From positions 1 to 55,079 of the forward strand of contig NZ_FNUK01000012.1 in assembly GCF_900108045.1 (NCBI RefSeq): a stretch of 55,079 nucleotides of DNA, read 5' to 3'. Both the position numbers and the translations under genes were made by a program. The stretch comes from Caloramator fervidus (GTDB lineage Bacteria > Bacillota > Clostridia > Clostridiales > Caloramatoraceae). Below are positions 24,842-33,600 of the stretch, piece after piece. Positions within the stretch are counted from its first letter, which is position 1; each line of letters starts with the position of its first letter. Below the pieces are notes generated by a model, which saw nothing but the letters and a program-made list of their open reading frames with translations, had not been told where the DNA came from and did not search any database.

Positions 24842-24908
24842 ATATAATAATTGCATTGTTGCCATAAATTTGATAAAATACAATTGTTATTTATCAGGAT
24901 GTGATAAT

Positions 24909-25346
24909 ATGAAGCTTTTAGTATTAAATGGACCTAATTTAAATATGCTTGGTAAAAGAGAAGTGCAATTTTATGGTAGTATGTCTTATAACAAGCTTTG
25001 CGATGTAATAAGAGACTTTGCTAAAGTCCATGGAATTGAAGTGGATTTTTTTCAAAGCAACATAGAGGGGGAAATAATAAATAAAATTCATTCTGCAGAA
25101 GGATTATACGACGGTATAATTATAAATCCTGGAGCTTATACTCATTATAGCTATGCTATTTATGATGCTTTAAAGTCCATTTCAATTCCTGCAGTTGAGG
25201 TTCATTTAAGCAATATTTATGCACGGGAGGAGTTTAGAAAAAAGTCTGTAATAGCACCTGCTTGTATAGGTCAGATAAGTGGATTAGGTGTTTATTCTTA
25301 TATTGGGGCTATACTTTATTTTAAATTAAAGGGGGAATATAAATGA
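24909..25346 (+). CDS. aroQ: 3-dehydroquinate dehydratase, type II
   Basis: 145 residues. ATG 24909 follows AGGATGTGAT. The class II signature is complete: LVLNGPNLNMLGKRE (with the Asn/Arg), FFQSNIEGEII, INPGAYTHYSYAIYDAL (catalytic His region), VEVHLSNIYAREEFR and GLGVYSYIGA. The catalytic Tyr is in QFYGSMSY. It dehydrates 3-dehydroquinate to dehydroshikimate, the step before AroE. Its stop overlaps the next start (ATGA). Confidence 0.97.
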   Translation: MKLLVLNGPNLNMLGKREVQFYGSMSYNKLCDVIRDFAKVHGIEVDFFQSNIEGEIINKIHSAEGLYDGIIINPGAYTHYSYAIYDALKSISIPAVEVHLSNIYAREEFRKKSVIAPACIGQISGLGVYSYIGAILYFKLKGEYK

Positions 25347-26419
25347 ACATTTTAAAAAGACTTGAAAATTTCAGAAGTAAATTTGATGAGCTAGGCATTG
25401 ATGCTGCGCTTATAATTGGTGATTATAACAGAAATTATTTGAGTGGTTTTACAGGTCATGAAAGTTTTTCAGTTATTCTAAAAGATAAGGCTTATTTTTT
25501 AACAGATGGAAGGTACATAGAACAGGCTCATAAGGAAGTTGTAGGGTATGAAGTAATTGAGTATAAGCCACCAATATATGATGCTATTAAAGAAATACTT
25601 ATTGGAAACAATGTAAAGGTATTAGGAGTTGAAGAGGATAAATTTACATTCCAAGATTTAGAAATGTATAAAGAAAGACTTGGGGACATAAAAATCGTTA
25701 AATTAAATCATACTATAGAAAAGATAAGAATGATAAAGGACGAAGATGAAATTGCTCTTATAGAACAAGCTGCAGCTATTGCAGATAAAGCCTTTGAACA
25801 CATATTAAAGTATATAAAGGTTGGTGTTTCTGAAAGAGATATTGCTCTTGAGATTGAATATTTTATGAAAAAGCATGGTGCTCAAGGACTTTCATTTGAT
25901 TCCATAGTTGTTTCAGGAGCAAGATCTTCTTTACCACATGGAACACCAACTGATAAGAAAATAGAATACGGTGATTTTGTAACTTTAGATTTCGGATGTA
26001 TTTATAAAGGATATTGTTCAGATATGACAAGAACTATAGTAGTTGGAAAGGCTACGGAAAAGCAAAAGGAAATTTACAATGCAGTTTTAGATGCAAATGA
26101 AGCTGCTTTAAGAGCTATTAAGGCAGGAGTTAAATGTTTTGACTTAGATAAGATTGCAAGGGATATTATAAAAGAAAGAGGATATGGAGATAGGTTTAGC
26201 CATGGATTAGGTCATGGTGTTGGAATGGAAGTTCATGAACTACCAAGGGTTAACTTTAGAAGCGATGAAGTATTAGAAGCAGGAATGGTAATAACAGATG
26301 AGCCAGGAATATATATACCAGATTTTGGTGGAGTAAGAATTGAAGAGTTAGTAGTTGTAACTCAGGATGGATTTAGAGTTCTTTCACATTCACCAAAGCA
26401 TTTAATAGAAATTGAATAA
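25343..26419 (+). CDS. M24 family Xaa-Pro aminopeptidase (YqhT-like)
   Basis: 358 residues. The N-terminal creatinase domain begins LENFRSKFDELGIDAALIIGDYNRNYLSGFTGHESF. The C-terminal pita-bread domain has the metal ligands: DFGCIYKGYCSDMTRT, GHGLGHGVGMEVHELP, DEPGIYIP and RIEELVVVT. It removes N-terminal residues preceding proline. The pair YqhT-EF-P is conserved in Firmicutes. The start overlaps the aroQ stop by 4 bp; efp follows 30 bp on. Confidence 0.95.
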   Translation: MNILKRLENFRSKFDELGIDAALIIGDYNRNYLSGFTGHESFSVILKDKAYFLTDGRYIEQAHKEVVGYEVIEYKPPIYDAIKEILIGNNVKVLGVEEDKFTFQDLEMYKERLGDIKIVKLNHTIEKIRMIKDEDEIALIEQAAAIADKAFEHILKYIKVGVSERDIALEIEYFMKKHGAQGLSFDSIVVSGARSSLPHGTPTDKKIEYGDFVTLDFGCIYKGYCSDMTRTIVVGKATEKQKEIYNAVLDANEAALRAIKAGVKCFDLDKIARDIIKERGYGDRFSHGLGHGVGMEVHELPRVNFRSDEVLEAGMVITDEPGIYIPDFGGVRIEELVVVTQDGFRVLSHSPKHLIEIE

Positions 26420-26449
26420 TAAAAAACATAAGATGGAGGGATATCATTC

Positions 26450-27007
26450 ATGATTTCAGCAGGAGATTTCAAAAAAGGAACTACTTTTGAACTTGATGGA
26501 CAAGTTTTTACAGTTATTGACTTTATGCATGTAAAGCCAGGAAAGGGAGCTGCCTTTGTAAGAACTAAGCTTAAAAACGTTGTTACTGGTGCAGTTATTG
26601 AAAAATCCTTCAGCCCAACTGAAAAGTTCCCAGAAGCTGTTATTGAAAGAAGGGAAATGCAATACCTTTACAATGATGGAACATTATATTACTTTATGGA
26701 TACACAAACATATGAACAAATACCATTAAATTATGATAAAGTTGAAGATGCTATAAAATATCTTAAAGAAAATATGACAGCTATTATAAAATTTTATAAA
26801 GGAGAAGCTTTCTCAGTTGAACCACCAACATTTGTTGAATTAGAAGTAGTTGAAACAGAACCAGGTGTAAGAGGAGATACAGCTACAACAGCATTAAAGC
26901 CAGCTAAAGTTGAAACAGGTGCTACATTTATGGTTCCTTTATTTATAAACGTAGGAGATGTTATAAGAATTGATACAAGAACAGGCGAATATATGTCAAG
27001 AGTATGA
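26450..27007 (+). CDS. efp: Translation elongation factor P
   Basis: 185 residues, full length. Three OB-like domains; the tip loop is KPGKGAAF with Lys32, the residue modified with 5-aminopentanol in B. subtilis. The C-terminus has the standard [20 protein letters not shown] rescues ribosomes stalled at consecutive prolines. It follows the Xaa-Pro peptidase gene. The start ATG 26450 lies 10 bases or more behind GATGGAGGGA. Confidence 0.98.
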   Translation: MISAGDFKKGTTFELDGQVFTVIDFMHVKPGKGAAFVRTKLKNVVTGAVIEKSFSPTEKFPEAVIERREMQYLYNDGTLYYFMDTQTYEQIPLNYDKVEDAIKYLKENMTAIIKFYKGEAFSVEPPTFVELEVVETEPGVRGDTATTALKPAKVETGATFMVPLFINVGDVIRIDTRTGEYMSRV

Positions 27008-27020
27008 TGCATACTAAAAC

Positions 27021-27046
27021 TAAGCAGTGGTTTCTACCACTGCTTA
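27021..27046 (+). terminator. Hairpin after efp
   Basis: An 11-bp stem TAAGCAGTGGT/ACCACTGCTTA (27021-27031 with 27036-27046) with a 4-nt loop. The following bases are AATTATAT, so the T tract is weak and termination may be partial. Confidence 0.55.
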
Positions 27047-27070
27047 AATTATATAAAATGAGGTGATATA

Positions 27071-27475
27071 ATGAACATAGTTAAAGAAAGGGTTTCATAT
27101 CTTAAAGGTTTAGCTGATGGTCTTGGAATTAATGAAGATACTAAAGAAGGAAAACTGCTTATTGCAATTATTGATGTTTTAGATGAAATTGCTGAAGAAA
27201 TAGATAGAATTTATGGAGAGCAAGCTGACCTTGAAGAATATGTAGATGCAATAGATGAAGATTTAACAAGGCTTGAAGATGAGTTGTATGAAGATGATGA
27301 TTATGAAGATGATGCTTTTGTAGAAGTTGAATGCCCCCATTGTAATGAAAAAATATTTTTAGATAAAGAGGTCTTTGAAGATGAGGAGGAAGAAGAAATA
27401 ATTTGTCCAAATTGCAATGAGCCTATTTTTATTAAAGAAGAATGTGAATGTGATAGTGAAGATTGTAATTGCTAG
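27071..27475 (+). CDS. CD1247-type N-terminal domain protein with zinc ribbon
   Basis: 134 residues from ATG 27071, behind GAGGTGATA. The N-terminal helix reads KERVSYLKGLADGLGINEDTKEGKLLIAIIDVLDEIAEEI, the domain named after Clostridioides CD1247. A very acidic linker (EDDDYEDD) leads to a zinc ribbon CPHC...CPNC, and the tail CECDSEDCNC adds four more Cys. Function is unknown. It is located between efp and the spoIIIA operon in many clostridia. Confidence 0.85.
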   Translation: MNIVKERVSYLKGLADGLGINEDTKEGKLLIAIIDVLDEIAEEIDRIYGEQADLEEYVDAIDEDLTRLEDELYEDDDYEDDAFVEVECPHCNEKIFLDKEVFEDEEEEEIICPNCNEPIFIKEECECDSEDCNC

Positions 27476-27501
27476 CTCTGGATTTATTCCAGAGCTTTTT
27501 T
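27474..27501 (+). terminator. Terminator before the spoIIIA operon
   Basis: A 9-bp stem AGCTCTGGA/TCCAGAGCT (27474-27482 with 27488-27496), a 5-nt loop and TTTTT. It overlaps the stop codon of the zinc-ribbon gene. Confidence 0.88.
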
Positions 27502-27512
27502 ATTTAACTGAA

Positions 27513-27531
27513 TGACAAATTTTTTTTGTCA
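27513..27531 (+). promoter_or_regulatory. Palindrome upstream of spoIIIAA
   Basis: TGACAAA (27513-27519) and TTTGTCA (27525-27531) form a perfect 7-bp inverted repeat around five Ts, 52 bp before the spoIIIAA start. The half-site resembles the SpoIIID consensus WWRRACARNY (9 of 10 for AATGACAAAT). GTCATAA beside it could serve as a sigma-E -35. No clear -10 was found. The regulatory reading is tentative. Confidence 0.4.
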
Positions 27532-27582
27532 TAAAAATAATTATGTAATAATAAATTTTATATTAAGAAAGGGGGGAGGTAG

Positions 27583-28515
27583 GTGGGGTTTACTAAAGAA
27601 ATTATTAATGTATTTCCAGAGAGGATATCAACTGTTTTAAGCAATATTCCAGATAAGGAGTGTAATAAAATCCAAGAGATAAGATTAAGAGCTAAAAAAC
27701 CTCTTATGGTTGTAAAAAATTCAGAGGACTATTTTTTAGATGATAAAGGACAGATAACAAAGAGTTTAAAAGATGCTTTTATTGTTGAAGTATTTGATAT
27801 AGATAAGACAATAAAAAGGATGTCAAATTATTCACTGTATTCAGTTGATGATGAGATAAGAAATGGTTTTATTACTCTAGTTGGCGGACATAGGGTAGGT
27901 ATTGTTGGAAGAGTTGTTTTAGATAATAACAGCATTAAAACTATAAGAAATATTTCAGGAATTAATCTTAGAATAGCAAGGGAAATAAAGGGATGTTCTA
28001 AAGAAATTTTAAAACTAGCCTATAAAGAAGGATTGAAGCATACATTAATTGTTTCTCCACCAGGATGTGGGAAGACTACTATTCTTAGGGATATTATAAG
28101 AAATATTAGTAATGGAAATGACGAACTAAATATCAAAGGTTATAAAGTAGGTGTTGTTGATGAGAGAGGAGAAATAGCAGCTTGTTATTATGGAGTTCCT
28201 CAATTAGATGTTGGAATAAGGACAGATGTTATAGATTCGTGTCCTAAGGTTATAGGAATTAACTTATTATTAAGGTCAATGGGACCTGAGGTGATAGCCG
28301 TTGATGAAATAGGAAGTTTAGAAGATGCAAAAGCTATTCAAGATGCTTTAAAATCAGGAGTAAAAATTATAGCTACTGCCCATGGAAAAGACCTTGATGA
28401 AGTAAAAAATAGAATAGGAATAAAAGAAATGTTAGAAAATAAATTTTTTGAAGTTGTAATAGTTTTAAGTAAAAGACAAGGTCCAGGAACAATAGATAAA
28501 ATTATATACCTTTAA
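27583..28515 (+). CDS. spoIIIAA: Stage III sporulation protein AA (secretion-type ATPase)
   Basis: 310 residues from a GTG start at 27583, close behind GGGGGGAGG. Walker A SPPGCGKTT (about residues 157-165), Walker B MGPEVIAVDEIGS and the downstream ATAHGKDLDEV match SpoIIIAA, a type II/IV secretion-like ATPase. It powers the SpoIIIA-SpoIIQ channel that feeds the forespore after engulfment. First gene of an eight-gene operon expressed in the mother cell (sigma-E in Bacillus). Confidence 0.95.
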   Translation: MGFTKEIINVFPERISTVLSNIPDKECNKIQEIRLRAKKPLMVVKNSEDYFLDDKGQITKSLKDAFIVEVFDIDKTIKRMSNYSLYSVDDEIRNGFITLVGGHRVGIVGRVVLDNNSIKTIRNISGINLRIAREIKGCSKEILKLAYKEGLKHTLIVSPPGCGKTTILRDIIRNISNGNDELNIKGYKVGVVDERGEIAACYYGVPQLDVGIRTDVIDSCPKVIGINLLLRSMGPEVIAVDEIGSLEDAKAIQDALKSGVKIIATAHGKDLDEVKNRIGIKEMLENKFFEVVIVLSKRQGPGTIDKIIYL

Positions 28516-28532
28516 ATAAAAGGGGGGATATT

Positions 28533-29048
28533 TTGAAATTTATAGGGTGTATTTTGATTATTGCCTCTACTACTACAATGGGATTTTATATTTCTTATCT
28601 TTTATCTGAAAAGGTAAGGCAAATTCAAGAAATACAATACGCACTTCAAGTTTTAGAGGGTGAGATAGTATATTCTTCAGAACCTTTGTATAATGCTCTT
28701 TTGTTAGTTTCAAAAAAATTACGTGAACCATTAAAAAGTTTTTTTATAGATATGTCAAAGGATTTAAAAGAGTTTAAGGCAGATACTGTATATGAAATAT
28801 TTATAAACTTATTTGAAAAATATAGAGATAAGATTTTTCTAAACAAAGAAGAAGTAGAAGTTTTGGCTAAATTTTTTGGAGAATTAGGGACAAGCGATAT
28901 AGAAGGGCAAAAGAAAAATTTTAATGTAACTATTAAAAGACTTGAACTTTTAGAAAAACAAGCAGAAGAAAAAAGAAGGAAGAATGATAAATTGATTAAA
29001 TACTTAGGTTTTTCCTTTGGGGTCATTGTTGTAGTTATTCTTATTTAG
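28533..29048 (+). CDS. spoIIIAB: Stage III sporulation protein AB
   Basis: 171 residues from TTG 28533, behind AGGGGGGATA. A hydrophobic N-terminus (FIGCILIIASTTTMGFYISYLLSEKV) is followed by QIQEIQYALQVLEGEIVYSSEPL, similar to GspF-like assembly proteins, and a short C-terminal membrane segment. It is the platform-like partner of SpoIIIAA. Length matches the family. Confidence 0.93.
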   Translation: MKFIGCILIIASTTTMGFYISYLLSEKVRQIQEIQYALQVLEGEIVYSSEPLYNALLLVSKKLREPLKSFFIDMSKDLKEFKADTVYEIFINLFEKYRDKIFLNKEEVEVLAKFFGELGTSDIEGQKKNFNVTIKRLELLEKQAEEKRRKNDKLIKYLGFSFGVIVVVILI

Positions 29049-29058
29049 GGGGGATATA

Positions 29059-29256
29059 ATGATTGATATAAGTATAATTTTTAAGATAGGTGCATTAGGA
29101 ATACTTATTATAATTTTAGATAAAATCTTTAACAGCCAAGGAAAAGAGGATTTTGCAACTATTACTACTTTGATAGGAGTAGTTATGATTTTGTTTTTAA
29201 CTTTAAATATGATAATGAAATTATTTGACACAGTAAAATCCATGTTTCAATTTTAG
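29059..29256 (+). CDS. spoIIIAC: Stage III sporulation protein AC
   Basis: 65 residues, two membrane helices (about 5-23 and 35-58), starting MIDISIIFKIGALGILIIILDKIF, the SpoIIIAC pattern. Small integral membrane subunit of the feeding channel. It starts 10 bp after spoIIIAB. Confidence 0.93.
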   Translation: MIDISIIFKIGALGILIIILDKIFNSQGKEDFATITTLIGVVMILFLTLNMIMKLFDTVKSMFQF

Positions 29257-29267
29257 AAGGTGGTTAA

Positions 29268-29654
29268 ATGGAAATTATAAAAGTTGTTGCTATAGCATTA
29301 ATTGCTTCAATAATAATATTGTTTGTTGAGAAAGATAAGCCTGAGTATGCTGTTCATCTTAGCATTGCTACGGGATTGGTTATATTTTTTATGATGATTT
29401 CAAAGCTTACGGTAGTTATACAGGCTATTCAGCAGATAGCTATAAAGGCTAATATTGATTATACATATCTTAATATTGTATTTAAGATAATCGGAATAGC
29501 TTATATTGCTTCTTTTGGTATAGAAATTTGCAAAGATTCAGGTCAAAATTCTATAGCAAGTAAGATTGAATTTGCAGGGAAGGTTTTAATTGTATTACTA
29601 TCACTTCCAATTATGCTTGCCGTTATTGATCTTATTATAAAAATACTACCTTAG
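29268..29654 (+). CDS. spoIIIAD: Stage III sporulation protein AD
   Basis: 128 residues with three or four membrane segments. EIIKVVAIALIASIIILFVEKDKPEYAVHLSIATG opens the protein and FKIIGIAYIASFGIEICKDSGQNSIASKIEFAGK is the conserved core. Integral membrane subunit of the SpoIIIA complex, related in sequence to SpoIIIAC. Confidence 0.94.
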   Translation: MEIIKVVAIALIASIIILFVEKDKPEYAVHLSIATGLVIFFMMISKLTVVIQAIQQIAIKANIDYTYLNIVFKIIGIAYIASFGIEICKDSGQNSIASKIEFAGKVLIVLLSLPIMLAVIDLIIKILP

Positions 29655-29666
29655 GATGTGATACAT

Positions 29667-30812
29667 ATGAGATTTAAAATAATGTCTTTTGTAGTTGTAT
29701 TTTTGTTGCTTATAAATTTTAGCGTTTTTTCAATGAATAGAGAAACCTCAAATGCAGATTATTCGTATTTAGAAAACTCAGCAAAAATGCTTCAGGAGAC
29801 AAATGAGTATTTTCCAGATGTTAGCTTAAGTAAAATAATAGAGGATTATAAAAGTTCAGGAACGATAAAGTTTACTATTATGGATTTTATAAAAAACATA
29901 ATAAGATTTTCTTTTAAAGAAATTTTAATAAATTATAAGCTGCTTATTGAACTTCTAGCTATTGGGATAATTGCAGCTTTAATACATAATTTGCAGTTGG
30001 CTTTTGAAGAAAATAGTATATATAGAGTATCTAATTTTGCTATTTTTCTTTTGATAACTACTATAATTATAAAAAGTTTTATGCAGGCTATTTCTATAGC
30101 AACAAAAGCTATTACTGAAATGGTGGAATTTATGAACGCGTTGATTCCTGCTCTTGTTAGCATTCTTGTTGGAACAGGAAGTATAGCTACTGCAACAACT
30201 CTTGATCCTATAATGATGTTTTTCATTAAATTTTCAAGCGATGTTATAAAAAATTTGGTATTACCTACGACTATAATAATTGTTGTTATATATATTGTTG
30301 ATAATCTTAGTGATGATATAAAGATAACTAAGCTTGGTGATTTTATTAATTCTATTAATACTTTGGTTTTAACATTTTTAATGACTATTTTTATTGCAAT
30401 AATAACTATAAGAGGAATAACAGCAAATACCTTTGATGAAGTTGTTTTAAAGAGTACTAAGTTTGCAGTAGATAAGTTAGTCCCTATAGTTGGAGGGGCC
30501 CTTTCTGATGCTGTTGCAACTGTTGCTAGTTATTCTTTAATTTTAAAAGATGCTGTTAGTATATTTGGGCTTATTGTAATTGCTGGTATATGTATATTTC
30601 CTCTTGTAAAAATATTAATACTTAGCTTAATATACAAGTTTTCTTGTGTTGTTTTAGAGCCTATTGCAGATGGAAAAATTATAAATGGATTAAATGCTGC
30701 AAGTAAATCTTTAGTTATGATTTTTGCTGCAGTATTATCTGTAGGTGTAATGTTTTTTATAATGATAACAATTTTAGCTTCAGCTGGTAAAGTTATTGTT
30801 AACATTGGGTGA
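29667..30812 (+). CDS. spoIIIAE: Stage III sporulation protein AE
   Basis: 381 residues. ATG 29667 is preferred, with AGGATGTGAT upstream. An N-terminal signal-like segment (FVVVFLLLINFSVFSM) precedes an extracytoplasmic region and then about seven membrane helices; NALIPALVSILVGTGSIATATTLDP and DKLVPIVGGALSDAVATV are conserved SpoIIIAE phrases. A large polytopic component of the SpoIIIA-SpoIIQ apparatus. Its stop overlaps the beginning of spoIIIAF. Confidence 0.94.
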   Translation: MRFKIMSFVVVFLLLINFSVFSMNRETSNADYSYLENSAKMLQETNEYFPDVSLSKIIEDYKSSGTIKFTIMDFIKNIIRFSFKEILINYKLLIELLAIGIIAALIHNLQLAFEENSIYRVSNFAIFLLITTIIIKSFMQAISIATKAITEMVEFMNALIPALVSILVGTGSIATATTLDPIMMFFIKFSSDVIKNLVLPTTIIIVVIYIVDNLSDDIKITKLGDFINSINTLVLTFLMTIFIAIITIRGITANTFDEVVLKSTKFAVDKLVPIVGGALSDAVATVASYSLILKDAVSIFGLIVIAGICIFPLVKILILSLIYKFSCVVLEPIADGKIINGLNAASKSLVMIFAAVLSVGVMFFIMITILASAGKVIVNIG

Positions 30813-30817
30813 TGGTT

Positions 30818-31378
30818 ATGATAGATTTTTTAAGTTCTTGGATAAAAATTATATTAAGCGTTTATATTTTTATAGCTTTAGTTGAGATATTACTTCCCTC
30901 TAATAAATTTAAAAAATATGTTAAGTTTGTGTTAGGGTTTATAGTTTTGGTAGCTATTTTAACTCCAGTATTTAAATTTTTTGATAAAGGCATAAATGTG
31001 GAAAATACAGTTTCTGAGTATTATAACAAGTATTACGGTGATGCATCGAAATCTTTTAACCTTGAAGTTTATAATCGGCAGCTTGTAGATGAATTTAAGA
31101 ATAATCTTAAAAAAAGAATTGAAAATGATATAAGACAAAAACTTAATAAGGAATTTACAGTTGAAGATATAAAAATTAACGAAGATATGAATTCATTAGG
31201 CTTTGGGAAAATAGAAAGTATAACTTTGTCAAAGAATTATAGTAAAATTATAAAGCCTGTTGAAAAAGTAACTATAGGAAGAGATTTAAAGGAGGAAGAC
31301 TATGAAACTATTTTAATTAAAAAGTATTTACATGAAAATTTAGGAATACGTCAAGAAAATATTAGGGTTATAAAGTGA
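30818..31378 (+). CDS. spoIIIAF: Stage III sporulation protein AF
   Basis: 186 residues from ATG 30818 (ATG 30812 also possible). Two N-terminal membrane helices, IKIILSVYIFIALVEILLP and KYVKFVLGFIVLVAILTPVF, then a soluble domain with a ring-building-motif-like C-terminus (KEEDYETILIKKYLHENLGIRQENIRVIK). Bacillus SpoIIIAF has the same build. Immediate neighbours are AE and AG. Confidence 0.92.
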   Translation: MIDFLSSWIKIILSVYIFIALVEILLPSNKFKKYVKFVLGFIVLVAILTPVFKFFDKGINVENTVSEYYNKYYGDASKSFNLEVYNRQLVDEFKNNLKKRIENDIRQKLNKEFTVEDIKINEDMNSLGFGKIESITLSKNYSKIIKPVEKVTIGRDLKEEDYETILIKKYLHENLGIRQENIRVIK

Positions 31379-31388
31379 GGGGATGAGG

Positions 31389-31991
31389 ATGGATATAAGA
31401 AAAATTTTAGAAAAGGTTGATGATATAAAGAAAAATCCTAAGAAGTTTATTTTAAATTTGATTATACTTTTTCTTTTAGGGGTGTTTATTATATTGGTTG
31501 TTGATACATATAAAAGTATAAAAATGACTGATAAAAAAAGAAAGGAAGAAAGATCTGTAATTGAAGTTTCTACGACTACATATGCTCCTCAGCTTCCATA
31601 TGAAGAAAAACTAAAAAAGGAGTTAATAGATATATTAATGCAGATAGATGGGGTTGGAAGAGTTAATGCAATGATTTATTTTGAAGGTGGAAGTATTTCA
31701 GTTCCTGCATATAACGAAAATAACAGCACAAGAAAAATAGAAGAGAAGGATAATCAAGGGGGAACAAGAACTACTACTGAAAACAGCAAAAGTTTGAATG
31801 TAGTAATTGTAAACGAAGGTTCAGGCAACAAACCTCTAATTGTAAAACAAGTAAATCCGACAATAGGTGGTGTTATTGTTGTGGCTGAAGGAGCAAAAAA
31901 TCCTGTTGTAAAAGAGCAAATAATTAACGCTGTAAAAACATGTTTAAATATTCCTGCTAGCAAAGTATCTGTTTTACCTATGAAAAATTAA
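31389..31991 (+). CDS. spoIIIAG: Stage III sporulation protein AG
   Basis: 200 residues from ATG 31389 (ATG 31383 overlaps the ribosome-binding site). One membrane segment (FILNLIILFLLGVFIILVV) is followed by an extracytoplasmic region with LIDILMQIDGVGRVNAMIYFEGG and a C-terminal ring-building motif (GVIVVAEGAKNPVVKEQI...). In Bacillus SpoIIIAG forms a large ring in the space between mother cell and forespore. Confidence 0.93.
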   Translation: MDIRKILEKVDDIKKNPKKFILNLIILFLLGVFIILVVDTYKSIKMTDKKRKEERSVIEVSTTTYAPQLPYEEKLKKELIDILMQIDGVGRVNAMIYFEGGSISVPAYNENNSTRKIEEKDNQGGTRTTTENSKSLNVVIVNEGSGNKPLIVKQVNPTIGGVIVVAEGAKNPVVKEQIINAVKTCLNIPASKVSVLPMKN

Positions 31992-32058
31992 TATAAGTTC
32001 TTTGTTTATCATATAAATTTATTAGATAAATTTAGAAAATTTAAGGAGGGGGATTTAA

Positions 32059-32544
32059 ATGTCAGATGTAAAAAGACAAACTGCTATTATTGCTGTTTTG
32101 ATTATGCTTATAGCAGTTGCTGGTTGGGCAGCTAAAAAGTTTAACGATTCTGCAGATTTGACAACCATAAGCAAAAGTGTGGAAAATAAGGAGGCAGTGA
32201 ATTACTTTGCAGAAAGCAGAATTGCTAGGGAACAAGAAAGAAGTGTTGTAAAACAAGAATTAGAAAAGATAATAAATAGCAAAGATGCAGCAAAATCAGC
32301 TAAAGAAGCTGCTACAACTAAATTGATGCAATTAAATGATAGGGCTTTAAAGGAAAATAAAATAGAATCTTTAGTTAAAGAAAAAGGTTTTGAAGATGCT
32401 CTATGCTTTATAGATGATAATGGAGTTGAGGTTTGTGTAAAATCAGATAATCCATTAACAAGTGAAGAGGCAAATCAAATAAAGGATATAATTGTAAAAA
32501 CTACAGGAATTTCTCCGTCAAGAATTACGGTAAGACAAAAATAA
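32059..32544 (+). CDS. spoIIIAH: Stage III sporulation protein AH
   Basis: 161 residues. Short cytoplasmic N-terminus, one membrane helix (TAIIAVLIMLIAVAGWAA), a charged coiled-coil-like stalk (AESRIAREQERSVVKQELEKII) and a C-terminal ring-building motif domain of the YscJ/FliF type. SpoIIIAH binds SpoIIQ from the forespore to form the inter-cell channel. The ATG 32059 follows AAGGAGGGGG; a 67-bp A/T gap separates it from spoIIIAG. Confidence 0.93.
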   Translation: MSDVKRQTAIIAVLIMLIAVAGWAAKKFNDSADLTTISKSVENKEAVNYFAESRIAREQERSVVKQELEKIINSKDAAKSAKEAATTKLMQLNDRALKENKIESLVKEKGFEDALCFIDDNGVEVCVKSDNPLTSEEANQIKDIIVKTTGISPSRITVRQK

Positions 32545-32615
32545 TTTTTACTTGATTTTTTCATATATTAGTAATAAACTAAAGATAAGGATGGACTCTA
32601 CAGGGGGTGTAATAA

Positions 32616-32996
32616 ATGGAACCAGACATGAAATTAGATGAAATGGGGCAGGTTAAGATAGCGCCTGAGGTTATTTCTCTTATAGCTTCAATGGCTGCTA
32701 GTGAAGTATCAGGTGTTGCTGATCTTACTGCAGGGTTTACAGGGGATATGTTAGAAAAGGTTGGTGTTAAATCACCTAGCAAAGGAATAAAAGTTCAACT
32801 TGGAGAAAATGAAGTTTTAATAGATGTTTATCTAATTGTTGAGTATGGAGTAGTTATTCCTGAGGTTGCAAAAGAAGTTCAAAAAAAGGTAAAGCTTTCT
32901 GTTGAAACTATGACAGGTATAAATGTAACTCAAGTAAATGTTCATGTTCAAGGTATAAATTTCCAAAAAGAACCAAAAGAGGATATGAAAAAGTAA
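32616..32996 (+). CDS. Asp23/Gls24 family envelope stress protein
   Basis: 126 residues from ATG 32616, behind CAGGGGGTG. The Asp23 domain reads GQVKIAPEVISLIASMAASEVSGVADL and later VYLIVEYGVVIPEVAKEVQKKVKLSVETMTG...VNVHVQGI. Asp23 proteins line the membrane inner face through AmaP, encoded just downstream. A second, weaker hairpin follows the gene. Confidence 0.95.
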   Translation: MEPDMKLDEMGQVKIAPEVISLIASMAASEVSGVADLTAGFTGDMLEKVGVKSPSKGIKVQLGENEVLIDVYLIVEYGVVIPEVAKEVQKKVKLSVETMTGINVTQVNVHVQGINFQKEPKEDMKK

Positions 32997-33037
32997 CCTA
33001 AATTAGCCCTCTGTTTACAGAGGGTTAATTTAGGTTA
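32994..33037 (+). terminator. Long hairpin between asp23-like and amaP-like genes
   Basis: TAACCTAAATTAG-CCCTCTG (32994-33013) pairs with CAGAGGG-TTAATTTAGGTTA (33018-33037) around a TTTA loop, with one mismatch. The T tract afterwards is poor (ATTTATG), so it may be an attenuator or an mRNA-processing stem that sets different levels for Asp23 and AmaP. Confidence 0.6.
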
Positions 33038-33062
33038 ATTTATGAAATAAGGAGTGTTACAT

Positions 33063-33590
33063 ATGAAAAACTTTACGAAGTTTTTTTTATGTATATATAT
33101 AATAGTTGTTATTGCTTTAGCATTATTCTTAGCTATAGCTCCATTTTATTCTGTAGCTAAGAATATTTTATTGTTATTAGTTAATAGATTAGATTTTTAT
33201 ACATCTGTATTTTGTTTTTTTATAGTTGTAGTTAATGGTATAATTCTTATAAATATTTTAAAAAGGGAAAAATTTAGATTAGGGGTATCTAAATATACCT
33301 CTGAAGGAGAACTTATTATTTCTAACGATGCCATAAAGTCTTTGATATTAAAGTCTTTAAAAGATATAAAAGGATTGAAGGATGTAAAGATTTTATTAAA
33401 AACTGATAAAGATAAATTAAATATATTGATTAAAGCGTTGGTATATCCCGATCATAATATCCCTAATTTAGTTTTAGAGGTTCAACGTTCAGTAAAAAGG
33501 TATCTAGAGAGTATTGCTGAAATACCAGTTGGAGAGGTAAAAGTTATGGTGGATGAGATAGCTAGTAGTACTAAGTTTAAAGTAGAATAG
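33063..33590 (+). CDS. amaP: Alkaline shock response membrane anchor protein AmaP
   Basis: 175 residues from ATG 33063, behind AAGGAGTG. Two N-terminal membrane helices (LCIYIIVVIALALFLAIAPF and YTSVFCFFIVVVNGIILINIL) and then an Asp23-like soluble domain (TSEGELIISNDAIKSLI...VPVGEVKVMVDEI-like ending). This is the AmaP architecture that anchors Asp23 to the membrane in Staphylococcus. DUF2273 follows 10 bp later. Confidence 0.88.
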   Translation: MKNFTKFFLCIYIIVVIALALFLAIAPFYSVAKNILLLLVNRLDFYTSVFCFFIVVVNGIILINILKREKFRLGVSKYTSEGELIISNDAIKSLILKSLKDIKGLKDVKILLKTDKDKLNILIKALVYPDHNIPNLVLEVQRSVKRYLESIAEIPVGEVKVMVDEIASSTKFKVE

Positions 33591-33600
33591 AGGGATTAAA

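Noticed and set aside
27168-27410. Minus-strand frame rich in Leu and His opposite the zinc-ribbon gene
   Set aside because: It is the antisense shadow of an acidic coding stretch (GAA/GAT repeats) and has no ribosome-binding site.
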